From Glandiceps talaboti (taxonomy: Eukaryota > Hemichordata > Enteropneusta > Spengelidae), in contig NC_135568.1 in NCBI RefSeq assembly GCF_964340395.1, positions 15,030,276 through 15,094,275 of the forward strand: a stretch of DNA of 64,000 nucleotides. The letters are read 5' to 3'. Below are positions 1-12,761 of the stretch, one piece after another. A program made the position numbers and the translations under genes. Numbering within the stretch: position 1 is the stretch's first letter; the number at the start of each line of letters is the position of its first letter. The notes under the pieces were generated by a model. It was not told the origin of the DNA and searched no databases. It worked only from the letters and a program-made list of their open reading frames with translations.

Positions 1-1079
1 GTATTTGCATACGTTTTGCTGCCCTACCGTCAGATTGTGTCACACATTCTTGTAATGTAATACTAAATATATACAAATTTACTAAGAAGCAGTGTGTGTC
101 TCGCAGCAGACTACAATATACAGGACTTGCAATTTTCCCTACATTGTCAATTTTTTTGTCAACTATACAGACAAAACACGGGACCATTAAGAAAGTTACT
201 GGATCTTTCTTCAACATGTAACATACAGCAATCTGGGGTTTAGAATCCCCTTGAAATATCTCTTGCACCAGATTTACATATTTGTGTCGTTTTGTGTACC
301 CTAATGAAATTCAAATCCACTTTTTCATGCTCAGCAAGTTTCAAACCAGCTATTTTGCACGAACGTATCTTCTCTTAATATTTTTGTGTGGATGTTTGAT
401 TTATCTTCTTCTCTTTATTATTCCAGTGTGTTCATTTCAAGTCGAATTCTTTATGTCATTTGAATATTTGCATATTTTATCCACTTTTAATGTTTTGGCT
501 TCCACTGTTGACAAAGCACACTAACTACGAAATGAGTTGCACATTGCCATTCATAACACAACTAAAGCGTTTTCCTTGCTTGCCACAATCATTAATAGCA
601 TCCATAACAAGCGTTTAAGTCTAACAAAGAGTAAACTGATTATAGTGTAATGAGAGTCTCACGATTATGATTATCTAAAGCTCTAACTAAGACATGTACA
701 TTTTATGACATTTGTTTACTCTCTAGTCGTTTTATGACTAACTTGTGTTTTATACTGGTAACATTGAGAGACACAATTTACTGAGCTGATAATTAAAACA
801 AATGTAGCAGTATAATTCCACACTCCATGTGAATGTTATTATATACATATGCTTGTGGTAAGCAGGGATAATGATTTAGTTGTGTGTTATTATGGGTTGT
901 AATATCAAAAAAGTGTTTTGCTCAATTTCGACGACATTATGCATTAAGAAATGTCATTATCTATAGATTTATGTTAGGAATTGACCGTTTTTACCAAGAT
1001 CCGTAAGTCCCGGATTTCTTTGAACCGAATCTTACATCCATACATTCTTGGATGGACAAAAATAATACAAAACACATAC
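1..1079 (-). other. Intron 3 of CYP20 copy 1 (partial)
   Basis: This stretch is clearly similar to 9,961-10,991, which is intron 3 of CYP20 copy 2. Shared blocks begin with the segment around 11-140 against 9,971-10,090 and continue up to exon 3. I see no exon here. The likeness shows that copies 1 and 2 come from a fairly recent tandem duplication that included introns. Confidence 0.75.
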
Positions 1080-2170
1080 GGGGTCTATCCGATAGCTTGA
1101 TGTGATATTTAAAGGCTTCTGGTGATCCCAAACTGACAAAGTAGTTCTTTCCATACCAGAATGATGCTACTGGACCATACTTGGAATGCAACTTCATCAG
1201 GAATTCATGGAAACTTCCTGCTTCATCTATATCTGGAAGATTTCCTTTCCTAGGAACCAGTTTTCCTAGGCAAACCAGTTATTGACATCGTCAATGTATG
1301 CACCAACTCATATACAATGGGAAGCATGCATTGATAATCTTTTAAAGAAACTCTACTGCATTTGACATGTGTCTCCCTACCTTTCACTGTCAAGTTGCTA
1401 TTAAACTCCTTTTGGAATATATTTACCCAGTGTAGTCAATAATTATAAAATTATGACAGAACTAACCCGGGATCTTATAAAGTAGATGCGAGACAGTCAA
1501 TTGCAAGCAGTCCACACTGAGTCACGATCAAAAAATACCTGTCATGTGAATATTATATATGTGTATGTGGGGGGGGGGGGGTCATCATGTTTTAGAATTA
1601 AGTGATAGGGGGTTAGCCTGTTTTTGGTTTTACAGGTAGGGGGGTCAGTAACTTTTTGTCGGCCCGATTTAAGAATCCACCGCCCCCCCCGCCCCCCCCC
1701 CCCAGGCTGGAGAAACAGACCGGTCCCTTAGTAACAACACTTGTACAGAAGACGCGTAATGTATACTGTACTGCAAGGTCAACCATGACAGTCTTAATTG
1801 TGTACACACGCATGGCATGTTACCGATGTTTACATTATTACTTTTATACAGTAAATCCCAAAGGAGTAAAAAAAGGTCACCCTAAAGAGAAATCAAGTCG
1901 ATAATTCTAGAGCCACTCTTCTATCAATCGAAAGGTGAAGACTAGTTCAAAACTAAGTTCATAGTTCAGCTGGTCAATCTGCATTTGAATCTTAAATCAT
2001 GATATGTGCATGTGGACAAGAAAATCCTAAAATAATGATAAGTTTGTGAGACGTAGCAATGTTATGATTATCTCATATCTCACCTTTACAGAGAAGAACG
2101 CTGTCTTCAGATAGTAGAGAACGGTGGCAACAAGAAGTGCAACAGTCGCAATCACCACAAACACCGCCAT
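1080..2170 (-). pseudogene. CYP20: CYP20-like cytochrome P450, copy 1 (5' part only, exon 2 missing)
   Basis: Exon 1 is 2,084-2,170 (29 codons, starting MAVFVVIATVALLV, a membrane signal anchor). It ends in AAAG followed by the donor GTGAGA. Exon 3 is 1,080-1,249 (170 nt, the same length as in copy 2). It carries the CYP20 segment with KYGPVASFWYGK and VSLGSPEAFKYHIK and ends at donor GTATGT. The 68-nt exon 2 that encodes SPTGTIPE in copies 2 and 3 is not present between 1,250 and 2,083; a dispersed repeat lies there instead. Without it, exons 1 and 3 join out of frame and meet a stop within about ten codons. Exons 4-11 would lie left of the window. I see the loss directly; that the gene is dead is inference. 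A displaced exon 2 or an assembly error is the alternative. Confidence 0.72.
1370..1690. repeat. Dispersed repeat D (poly-G linked), copy 1
   Basis: About 300 bp are highly similar to 50,650-50,975, including the blocks TTTCACTGTCAAG, CTCCTTTTGGAATATATTTA, CCCGGGATCTTATAAAGTAG and TTTTTGTCGGCCCGATTTAA, broken by G runs. It occupies the place where exon 2 of CYP20 copy 1 is expected. The class is unknown. Confidence 0.75.
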
Positions 2171-2310
2171 CTTTGAAACTTAGGTCAATGTCATTGTGTA
2201 CGTCAACATCCGTGTGGGTAGTTCTGACCTTCGTATTGTGATTATTTACCGCCCGCCATATTCTGCGAAGCATAAATTCACCGATCTTTTTCTCAGAATT
2301 CGGCATTTTA

Positions 2311-3342
2311 ATGGAATGCCTGTTATTCGCACCTGGTCGCTTACTGATAGCAGGTGACTTTAATATTCATGTTGATGATGGAAATGACAGTGGCACTCGT
2401 CAATTCAATGATCTTATTCAATCCCTCAGTCTTACTCAACATGTAGTTGGGAGTACACATCAGAATGGTCATACTTTAGACCTTGTACTGACCCGTTCCT
2501 CTGACCCATGGCTAGGAAACTTCATGATAGACAATAAAATGCCATCTGATCACGCTGCAGTTCACTGTCTATGATCACTCGCCCACCTCCAACAAGGATA
2601 ATCAGGGAACAGCGTAACTTAAAGAACATTAATGTACTGGAACTTCAACACACTCTCGCAAACACACTAAATTCTACAAAGTCGACGTCGATTCAGGAGG
2701 TAAATGAGCTGACAGAACTTTACAACTCTATAACGCAGGACTTTAAGATCACTTGAACAAAAGTGGTTGCTTTCTAAACTTGAAACTGATAGACAGATTT
2801 TCACCACTGCTCGTGCTGAGTACAACGAAAAACTGGCAATGAAGAGAGAGTCTTTTTATCGAAGTAAAATCGAAAATGCAAGTACTAAGGAACTTTTCAG
2901 AGTTGTTGATGACATATCTTGTTCAAAGAAATCTGCATCGGATATTTTCCCAAAAAACCTTGAATTATCTAAATTACCAGTTGCTTTTGCAAATTTTTTT
3001 GAACAGAAAATAATAGATATTCGTGCAAGACTCCAAAGTACTAGTTCTTTTAATGTTGAGCCAATTTCGTCTCAGAACTCGCTTTGTGTTCTTGAACCTT
3101 TGTGTCTTGATGATGTAATTTCTATTATAAGTAAAATGCCTTCTAAGACGTGTCAGTTAGATCCACTTCCAACACAGCTGGTTAAGGCGTGTGTAAATGA
3201 ATTGGCCCCAGTGTTGCTTCATATTGTAAATTCATCGTTTTCCTCTGGTGTTTTCCCTACTGACTGCAAAACAGCCATTGTTCGTCCGCTCATTTTGGAA
3301 AATCGCAGTTCTAGTACAAAATTCAGTTTTATTCATGTTTAA
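2311..3342 (+). mobile_element. Truncated non-LTR (LINE) retrotransposon fragment
   Basis: The reading frame at 2,311-2,574 contains LLIAGDFNIHVDD, then HTLDLVLTR and SDHAAVHC, the C-terminal hallmarks of the apurinic-type endonuclease of non-LTR retrotransposons (jockey/CR1-like). After a frame break, the frame at 2,767-3,342 carries the linker (ETDRQIFTTARAEYNEKL) and the start of the reverse transcriptase region (SKTCQLDPLPTQLVK, SSFSSGVFPTDCKTAIVRP). It stops before the catalytic FADD-type motif. The 5' half of the endonuclease, part of the linker and most of the polymerase are missing, so it is a dead fragment. It begins 140 bp upstream of exon 1 of CYP20 copy 1, on the opposite strand. 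Confidence 0.88.
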
Positions 3343-3429
3343 AGTTTCCGACATAACATTCCTCGTATGGAAATGAGTCGTGCTGATCACATCCTTGCAC
3401 CGAGGGTATATAACCCAATATCAAGGCAA

Positions 3430-4046
3430 TTGTAATATAATTATACCTATACCTGTACCTATATACCTACACTAACATACTACTGAAGTCGTGATCGTGG
3501 TCGACCATTCAGTCTATTAATAAAGTAAAGCATTTTCTAAAAACTTTTTGAGAATTTCCCAACTTGTACTTCGAAATAATTATGAAAAGTTACACCGAAA
3601 TCTCATGAACGATAACTTAATATTAAAAGCAGAGGGGCATCAGTGCCCGGACAGAGCTAAGTTTTTGTCCTCCTTCGGCTTTGCTCGGCAACCTAGGCTT
3701 CTCAAGTGCAGTACAAGGTCTTGCCGCAAGATGGATAGCAAAAATCTCTCCATTATAATTGATTACAATACTTCGATATACCTTTCAAAGTAATACTTAA
3801 TTTAATTTCTAATAATAATGTTTATTAACGCTACAGGCCACAGGCCTACGTGACCAAAAAAAATATAATACATCAAGCAGAAAGAGTGTAATGACATTAG
3901 CTGGAATAGAATTCCTCTCTTAAGTACATTGCTTTGTATATAAAAAGGTTTCTTAGTAATATTACAGACTGCACATTCATTAAATTGAAAAACTTTTGAC
4001 GTGTAGGAAATATCCAGTAATACTGAGGTACTGAGTAATACTTCAT
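3430..4046 (-). other. Conserved 3' flank / probable 3' UTR of CYP20 copy 2
   Basis: The region is similar to 15,905-16,280 downstream of copy 3, so the duplication unit includes the 3' flank. A minus-strand AATAAA (about 3,821-3,826) lies some 220 bp after the stop codon and could be the poly(A) signal; this is unproved. The frames here have no protein likeness. Confidence 0.5.
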
Positions 4047-5050
4047 TTAATTTCTATTACTAACAGTGAGCCATACTTCATCACTTGGTAGAGTTACAAA
4101 ACCATACTTGCGTTGTATGTTTTGTCCCTCTACCAAATGAAATTTAAATTTTCTTAGTAAAGCCACCAAGAAAACAGTTGCCTCGGCATACGCTATACGA
4201 TATCCAGGACAAACTCTTTTCCCAGCAAATCCGAAAGGTGAGAACGCTAAAGGGTGACGTTTGGACACCTCTTCAGACGAAAACCTATCTGGGTCAAATC
4301 TACAATCAAAATACAAAAACATTATGTGTTAGCCCTATTCTACAGTATTCCATCCATTAAAGTGCCGTGTCACTCCAGGAAATACAGGTATTTTCATAAA
4401 TTCTAGGTGCTGGAGAGTCATTTTATGAGTTCACATCACATAATTTTCGTTCAGTTGCCACGAAACACCAATTTTTCTTTCAGTGGAACACCACTTGAAT
4501 TATGGGTCTTAACAGACATTTAGATTTTATTTCCCAACAAGAAAAATCGGGAAAGTAATGACAATTTTGAACGATTTACTATAGTGTGAATCATTCCTAT
4601 AATGTATAAATCAGTATTTTACAAAGTAAATGAGTGCATTGAATATCATAGCCATATGAAGTGGTTCAGGATTTATATTTCTAATAGATTAGAGATAATA
4701 TAGTCAAAATGATGTGTACAAATCGTCTAACGAGCTTCAGGAAATAACTTGGATAAATTCAATATTTTTACCTGTCAGGATTTGGCCATATTTTCTGATC
4801 CTGGCTAACTACTCCGATGGCATGGACAACTGCAGTCTGTTTAGTAATGGTAATTTGTTATAAAAGGGTATACAAACAATTCAAACATAGATTGCCATAT
4901 GCATGCATGTATTCGTGTACGCATGCACGCAACACACAAACACACACACACACACACACACACACGCGCGCGCGCGCACACACACACACACATACATACA
5001 TACATACATACATACATACATACATGCATACATACCATACATACATACAT

Positions 5051-5085
<35 letters not shown>

Positions 5086-5110
5086 TACATACATACATAC
5101 ATACATACAT

Positions 5111-5169
<59 letters not shown>

Positions 5170-5334
5170 TGCGTACGTACGTACGTACGTACATACATAC
5201 ATACATACATACATACATACATACATACATACATACATACATACATACATACATACATACAGACATACATACATACATACATACATACATACATACATAC
5301 ATACATACATACATACATACATACATACAGACAT

Positions 5335-5369
<35 letters not shown>

Positions 5370-8300
5370 TGATGATATACATGCAGACAAACAAATACTC
5401 ACAGTGACATACAGATAAAGAAAATAATCTCCGGAATATCAATATTAAAAGACTTACCCCCTTGGGAATGGTAAATCCTTGTATCTTCATGTCCTTCACG
5501 TTGTTAACCCTTGCAGCAAAAGGCGCAATCACTGCACAACGCATTGCTTCATCAAAAACTTGTTTTGCGTATCTGAAAAAGTAAAATTGTAGCCAATAAA
5601 CATAATATCAAGTACAATGTTTTCACCCCTCCCTGCTTTGGGGTATATCTATTGAATTGAGGGTAGGTATGCTGTATTATGCTAATACTTTTCAGTTTAA
5701 ACAATTCACAATTGATGCTGCAAAATGTAGAGAATATTTCTGGCTCGTGGGATTCAAGCTGGGGTCATAAGCCACTCCAAACTAATAGTATATTTGATCG
5801 CTTTATATAGCATTATTTGACTATTCAAGCTATTACCCATTTGTCACCAGTAGGCTCTAGCCACCGTTAGGCCCCCGACTTATCACCAAGTACCATGGGT
5901 ACATGACTCCTTTAAGTAGCGTCCGACTGAATTTCAAAAAGTCGACATCAAGTTCTATAACGTATTACAAATTGTAACTGTCGAGGAACAATATATATGT
6001 CACTGACTAATAACTTACCCACAACTCTTTGCTTTGGATATGATGTCCTTCGGTTCAGACAAATCTCACTCGTGTTCAGGATTTTGTAAAACCGTTTTTT
6101 TTTTACATTCACTGAATTTGAACCCGAAAAAAAAACACTTGACCTGACCTGGGCCTGCAGCGAGGCCGGTGTTTTGTACCGATCGAGTCTTTTTCTGTCT
6201 GTCATGAAAACTAATAACACGATTAAAAGAGCATGCCATAAATATCAATTTTTAATACAGACATGGCCGTCATTCAGACAAATGTGCATATGTCACCTTT
6301 GTAGCAGATTGTAAAGTAATCGGATAGTGCATGTATGAGAAATGACATAGTGTGGACGGACGGACGGAAAGGAGCCCATTACCCCCTCCCCCCTTTCAGG
6401 AGACTAAATTATGTGGGAATTGTGTGGTTCTGTGGATTTTCACAAGTGTCAGTAACTTTATAGAGAGTTGTTAGCCCTGCATGAAATGAGCAGTTTCCAG
6501 TAGTTTAGCACATTGGCTATCAGCTTTATTTGATGTTAGCTGCTAGTTATACATCATACCGTCAAACTAACATCTAATTTAATTGTTAAATTTAATTGTT
6601 AGAAGTTAATGTGTATACCAGGTCCTAAGCCACAATAGTGTCTAATACCCTTTGTGAACCCCTCGTTCTAAACCTTTCTACCGCTGTTAGCACATTTGCA
6701 ACTAGCAATACGAGACGACTTCGCGACTGTCTTGTATTGCTGTACTATCTATTACTATCTACTTATCTGGACAAAGCCATTTCCATCACAAATTTCATTT
6801 CATACGCTTCACCTTTTGCATTGCATACAATTTTACTGTACAATAATTACAATATGGGGTCAGTTTGCAATTGGTCACGTATGACTAGTTCGTATATTCC
6901 TTCACCCCATATAACATATTTTGTGATGTCCCAATATACAGTAACGAGATTTTGTCCTCCCCAGCTATTTTTTGCAATCACTTTTTTATTGTTGGTCTTT
7001 GTAATATAATATGCTCATATACACGCGAATTTGAAATACAGTTCAATTATTTTTTTTATAATATTATTTATCAAAGTAATAGATTAAAATCAGTAATTAA
7101 TCTGGTCTACCTTAATCCAAGGATGGTGTACTGTTCAGTAATTATGTTTACATACTGTGTTGAAAGTGGACTTACACAAGTTTAGGCAGCGTGTCGTGGT
7201 TTACTGTGCCATCTTCACCGAGAACATCAGTAATCTCTTTGTACACTTTATCTTGGATTTCAGGATGTTTTGTCAGATAATAAAACGCCCACACCATCAC
7301 TGCAATGAAAAGATTGTAATCAGAATGACAGAAGATAGCTATGGGAAATGAATTATTATAAAAGAAACATGGTCTTTCAATGTATACTATATACTATCCG
7401 TGTATACTGTGTACCTTGATTCATCAAGGATTTTGCATTCTGTTCAGTTCCATTCTAAACCTTTGCAGACCGACTCTTATGCATACCTTGTGTGTAGCCG
7501 GCCCCACTTGGCTTATCCTAGTGGTGGCACTGGACAACAAATTGCCCAAAACTGTTATTTGTTACAAGTTTTCTGATTGGCCCATAAGATTACAACACAA
7601 AAAAATCGACCAAATTTCTTTATGGGTTTGGAATGGAGCTAAACAGAATAAAAAACGTTCTTTCTATTGTTATTGAACAATTAATTTTACAACAAACATG
7701 GTCGAAATTCAGTTCAGAGCACAGTAATGTAGACAACATGATTGTTCAAGTGTATGCTGTCTCATGTTCAGTAAAACTTAGCATGAGATCTAAAAGAATT
7801 TACTCACGTGTAAAATCCAAAGAGCCTTTGTAACATAACAGAAAGGGCTTCGCTTACATTGGACTTGGAAGAACAGAGTTAATTTGTAATGATATCAGTA
7901 GAAAGGCCACATCTGTCAATATAGGCTTCAGTCTCTATGTCATACCTGAGCCGTTGTAGAATGGTGAATTTTACAACAAATGTATGATGAAGAACGAGTT
8001 AATTCATTTACTTTAAAGAAGTGAGTAGCATGCAAGTAACAACTGTGATATTCACATTTGTGGCAGATTTGAAAGAAACATATCCGAGCTATGGCTAGAC
8101 ACGGATACGGAGCCATGGATGGATTCTCATAGCCCTAGGTGTCCTCCGTCTGTCGGGGACAAAGTATTTGCAATTAGTTTTCTTTTTATTAGTATTACGG
8201 CTTTTTTCGCTGTTGTAGTAAATACATTATTTATTTTACTTACTGAAACCTGTTGTGTGAAAGCTAGCCACAAAGTACACGATAGCATCACTCAGTAGTC

Positions 8301-11300
8301 TTTCTTCAGTTGGACAATTCTCTATCAGTACATCAATAAAACTACACTCCTGTGCACCAGGTGGGTTATCATGTCGATGCTGAACTGCTTGACGCATTAA
8401 ATCATGCCATTCTTTCAGTGCTGTAAAAAGATCATCATCATCATCATCATCATCATCATGTTAATTTTTATATAGCGCTATCCCACTCACAATTATTACC
8501 GCTGACTCGGATCTATATCGGCACAACGACCCTGTCCACTTCCTCACCCCTCTGGGGAGTATACAACCCATTACAGCCTTTATAAGCGCATAGGATTAAA
8601 GCATTCATATTGCAACCTCTATCCTACTGAGGAATGAGGCAAAGTCGTTATTCAAATCTTGCCCAGGGACTTTAACCACTCAGAAACAAACGAAGTGAGT
8701 GAGTGAGTGAGTGAGTGAGTGAGTGAGTGAGTGAGTGAGTGAGTGAGTGAGTGAGTGAGTGAGTGAGTGAGAAATAACAAAATGCAACCTTACCATTAAC
8801 ACATTTCTCTTCCTTAGGTTTGTCTCCTGCCATTTCTTGATTCAATATCGCAAACATCTGTAAAAAAAAAAAAAAGATAAAGTTTGCAATTACCAGGAAA
8901 TATTGTGCATGTTTGTTATTAAAATATGGTTTCTTCCTAAAAAGTGTTAACAGCTACAAGCAAGCGCCATGTCACTCTGAAAATAGTTTATGCCTTTAAC
9001 TTTGAGTTTCAAATGTTGATATGTTTACTGACAATGTCATATTAAAGCAAGCTTACATTCTCATAGTGACGTAGAAGAGTCACGGCTTTTTCATCACTAT
9101 CGAAGAAATCACCAAATGAAACACTACTTGTTGCTCTGATCACATAGATTGAAATGTATTCTGATATCGCAATATGTTGTTCAGGAGGAAATGATGATAT
9201 ATTGTCCACTATGCCATCAGCTGCCTAAATCGTTATAAGAATTGAGAATATAAAATTAGACAACAAAGATATTTATGGTGGAAAGCACTTCTAACATAAA
9301 TTCTAACTTACAGACTTTGTATTTCTCTATGAATAAAAAAAGGACATTAAAAAGAGATATGGAAATCTTACTACGTGTTGTCATATTCAGGCATCGCTAT
9401 CGGTTTCGTGAAAAAAAATAACAGCAACAGGCGTTATTGGAGTTTAAATCCACGTTCGAGGCTGTGATTATGAATATGATATGATATGGTGTTCTTCGAC
9501 AGAGGCTGCTGTCACATGGTATATTACATAACTTTATTACTATTGTTATATCCATCGTGCAGCAAATTTTTCTTTTCTCTTCTATGTACAGCATAATTGT
9601 TGTCAGTGTCATTGTTAACGGCAATAGGGAGTACAACGTACCTTTTCGATAATAGGGAAATAGTTCCTGATACCTGAGTGACTGAACGGGGGATCATACG
9701 CTCTGCGTCGTTCATAGAGATCTTCCCCATTAGCATATGTAATACTTTGTGAACCAAAGAGAGGTTTCACGAATTCATAAAGTTCGGCTAGAAAGAAAAT
9801 TAAAATAGATAATTTTTTTCAACAGTTTTTAGGTCGAAATTAAAGCCTTTGAAGTTTACGTGTAAAATGTGATGAATGTCAAACATAGCCAACTCATGCC
9901 GAAAAAGTTATTTTTGTTTTCCTGTCGTTTTAGCACGAAACTCTTTTGAAAGTGTAGTTGCCCTCGTTTTGCTGCCCTACCGTCAGATTGTGTCACACAT
10001 TTTTGTAATCTTATACGAATTATATACAAATTCACTGAGAAGAACTGTGTGTCTCGCAGCAGAGTACAATATACAAGACTTGCAATTTTCCTCACGTTAG
10101 GAATTGTGCTGTCAACTATACAGACAAAAAAGTACACCTTTAAGAAAGTTACTGGATATTTCTCCAACATTTAACATACAACAACCTGGGGGTTTGACTC
10201 CTGAAATGTCATTTACACCAGATTTATGGCTTTTGGGGATGTTTGATTTAAGTTCTTGTCTTTATTATTCCATTTTGGTCATTTCAAGAATTCTTTATGT
10301 CATTTGAATATTTGTATATTTTATCCACTGTTAATATTTTGGCTTTCACTATTTGAGAATGTTCGATGAACTACGAAACTAGTTGCACATTGCCATTGAT
10401 AAACCACAACTAAAGCGTTTCCCTTTCTTGCAATTGCCACTATCATATATAGCATCCACATCAGTGTAAAATAACACTGATTTAATTATAAGACTGGCGT
10501 GCGACCTTTCCATCTATAGTCAATTTGTAAACACTATTGTCAGCTAACAAACAGCAAACTGAATACATTGTAATGAGGGTACCACTACTGTGATTGTATG
10601 TTGTTCTAAGTGAGGCATAGACATTTTATGACATTTATGTTTACTCTTTAGTTGTGTTGTGACTAACTTGTATTTTGCACAGGTAACATTGTTTAACGTC
10701 GATTACATTAAGACAAGAGACTGATAATTAATGCAGTATTGCTTTCCCACTTGATATGAATGTTGTACATGATTGTGGCAAACAGGGATAATGATTTAGT
10801 TGGGTGTCATGAGTTGCAATATTCAAAATGTGTTTTGCTAAATTTCGAGGAAATTATGCATTTCTTCATTAACTATAGATTTGGGTTAGGAATTGATCGT
10901 TTTTACCACCATCACTAAGTCCCAGGTTTCAGTGCACCGAATATTACATGCATAGATTCTAGGATGAACAAAAATAATACAAAACACGTACAGGGTCTAT
11001 CCGATTGCTTGATGTGATATTTAAAGGCTTCTGGTGATCCCAAACTGACAAAGTAGTTCTTTCCATACCAGAATGATGCTACTGGACCATATTTGGAATG
11101 CAACTTCGTCAGGAATTCATGGAAACTTCCAGCTTCATCAATATCTGGAAGATTTCCTTTCCTACAGACAAAACCAGGAAAAACATCAGATATATACTAG
11201 GTATTTCCACAAATGATATTTAATAATTAAGAGAAGTTATTGAAAGTATTTACTATTGGCATAACGTTTATAGAAGTGATACTTGATTATCACTGGTTTA

Positions 11301-12394
11301 GTTCATAAGTATATGTAAAACCAAAAAAAAGTAAATGATTCTATGGAACTCAATTTTCACATACCAAGCTGTAAGTACAATTATTCTATATTATACTTTA
11401 TTTTAATAATATGCTAGTTAAAACGTTTCGGTATTTTCTATGTTGTCTTAAGAGAACCATTTGCATTACTGTTTACACGATGGCCAATTATAATAACTAC
11501 GGAAATGGAATTCATACTCAGGGTCAGTTTTCACCATTCCTGGAATAACAGCTGTTTTGTCTTCAGGAATGGTACCAGTCGGACTCTGGAAGGAAAATGA
11601 TTAGTAGATGTAAGATGTAATACTTTCTATACCCTAAAATTTGAAGCTTGCTTGGTTTTTCGCTCTTTGGTCTAACATGGGTACTGTCTTTTGAGAGCTA
11701 ATGAGTCTAAAATGGGGTCCACATTTCACAATTTTTTATTTTGTTTGATCTAAAATGGGGTCCTGGAAGGAGCTCCTTAATAAATTCTCGACGAGTTTAG
11801 GATTTTTCCCTGCTAATTCCCTGGTTGAGATAGCATGCACACCCCCTGAAACGCTTGGTCCTAGATATCGCCCCATAATGCATTCTTACGTTAACTGCAC
11901 ATGGGCAACATTGTATCCATCGTTCAACCACATGCGTTCAACCATATATATGGTTCAACTTTGGTCTAAAACGGGGTATTGGTTTTGGGTCAAAATTGGT
12001 CTAAAATGGGGTCTAGGGTTGACAGCACACACCCCTACCAGACCTGGCCAGGAATCTTGTAAGGAAACTGCGTTTGACATGTGTTCAGCGATCTTACTGA
12101 TTTTCTGCAAGGGCTTGTGGGTAAACATCTGGTGATGACATCGTGACTACTCTAATATCTTTCTATTTGTCAAATTTTCTGAATATAAATGCAATAATGT
12201 ATCATAGTATCATATCATAGTAAATGTCAAACTGATCGGACCAATAGTGTTTCATGGCAGGGTAGGTAACTATAGGTCTGTTGCTTTACAGCACAACTAA
12301 GAGATGGTAAACAATTATACGGCACTAAATGGCCTATTTATCCACATGCTGTAGCTGTGGCAAGACTGTAAAGCCACAAGCACACACCCCGGGG

Positions 12395-12435
<41 letters not shown>

Positions 12436-12761
12436 GTGTGTGTGTGTGCGTATGTATGTATGTATGTATGTATGTATGTATGTATGTATGTATGTATGTA
12501 TGTATCTATGTATCTATGTATGTATCTATGTATGTATCTATGTATGTATGTTCATAGTTCAGCTAGTCAATCTGCAATTGAATCAAATCATGATATGTGC
12601 ATGTAGACACGAAAATCCCCAAATAATCATGAGTTTGTGAGACGTAGCAATGTTATGATTATCTCGTATCTCACCTTTACAGAGAAAAACGCTGTCTTCA
12701 GATAGTAGAGTACGATGGCAACAACAAGTGCAACAGTCGCGATCACCACAAACATCGCCAT
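4047..12761 (-). CDS. CYP20: CYP20-like cytochrome P450, copy 2 (complete, 11 exons, 478 aa)
   Basis: Exons, 5' to 3' on the minus strand: 12,675-12,761; 11,518-11,585; 10,992-11,161; 9,642-9,787; 9,057-9,224; 8,794-8,857; 8,244-8,420; 7,176-7,299; 5,458-5,572; 4,772-4,836; 4,047-4,299. All have GT-AG borders, the phases agree and there is no internal stop: 1,437 nt, 478 residues (human CYP20A1 has about 462). Residues 1-29 form a membrane anchor, so the enzyme should sit in the ER membrane. The family signature GNLPD plus FHEFL and KYGPVASFWYG follows at about 54-85. The I-helix shows ASFHTTG (about 285-291), the K-helix E343-A-M-R346, then FDPDRF (396-401), and the haem loop FGFAGKRVCPG with Cys425. 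The C-terminus WLTVSNRN matches CYP20. Substrate unknown; CYP20 is an orphan P450 family. The ATG chosen is the only in-frame one near the anchor. Confidence 0.93.
4929..5370. repeat. Compound microsatellite (CA/CG)n-(ACAT)n-(AGAC)n in CYP20 copy 2 intron 9
   Basis: A CA run with a CG core is followed by repeated blocks of ACAT and AGAC and a short ACGT block at about 5,170-5,192. The same intron of copy 3 carries a related array at 17,264-17,535. All six frames appear open only because a 4-base unit rarely makes stops. Confidence 0.97.
5650..6915. other. Extra sequence in CYP20 copy 2 intron 8, absent from copy 3
   Basis: Intron 8 is 1.6 kb in copy 2 but 0.47 kb in copy 3. The two align at both ends, leaving roughly 1.2 kb specific to copy 2. 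It has no coding frame that I recognise. A poly-T/poly-A-bounded segment at about 5,990-6,250 could be a SINE, but I cannot support that. Confidence 0.5.
8431..8771. repeat. (ATC)n and (GAGT)n microsatellites in CYP20 copy 2 intron 6
   Basis: An ATC run at about 8,431-8,459 and a GAGT run of about 20 units at 8,692-8,771 lie between exons 7 and 6. Copy 3 has the same two motifs at the same place (19,474-19,662), so they predate the duplication and later changed in length. Confidence 0.95.
11640..12030 (+). repeat. Repetitive block with CTAAAATGGGGTC motifs in CYP20 copy 2 intron 1
   Basis: The motif TCTAAAATGGGGTC recurs with variants at about 11,710, 11,748, 11,970 and 12,000, with GGTC/GGTA endings. 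It looks like a degenerate dispersed or satellite-derived repeat. The 126-codon frame over it has no protein likeness. Confidence 0.5.
12393..12550. repeat. (CA)n-(TATG)n microsatellite in CYP20 copy 2 intron 1
   Basis: A short CG/CA run turns into GT and then a long TATG run with TATC variants. Copy 3 has an ACAT/GTAC array in its intron 1 as well (24,466-24,815). Confidence 0.95.

Noticed and set aside
2073-2306. 77-codon minus-strand frame with CCTSCCHRS
   Set aside because: It is an out-of-frame shadow of exon 1 of CYP20 copy 1. The same shadow appears at 12,583-12,816.
3548-3793. 81-codon plus-strand frame conserved near 16,000-16,280
   Set aside because: The counterpart carries indels and stops, so the conservation is that of a duplicated 3' flank, not of coding sequence on this strand.
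4817-5544. Long frames rich in HTYIHTYI, TDRQTDRQ or MYVCMYVC on both strands here and at 17,216-17,674, 23,688-24,007, 24,319-25,020 and 57,649-58,238
   Set aside because: They are translations of 4-base microsatellites, open in all frames; no real protein is supported.
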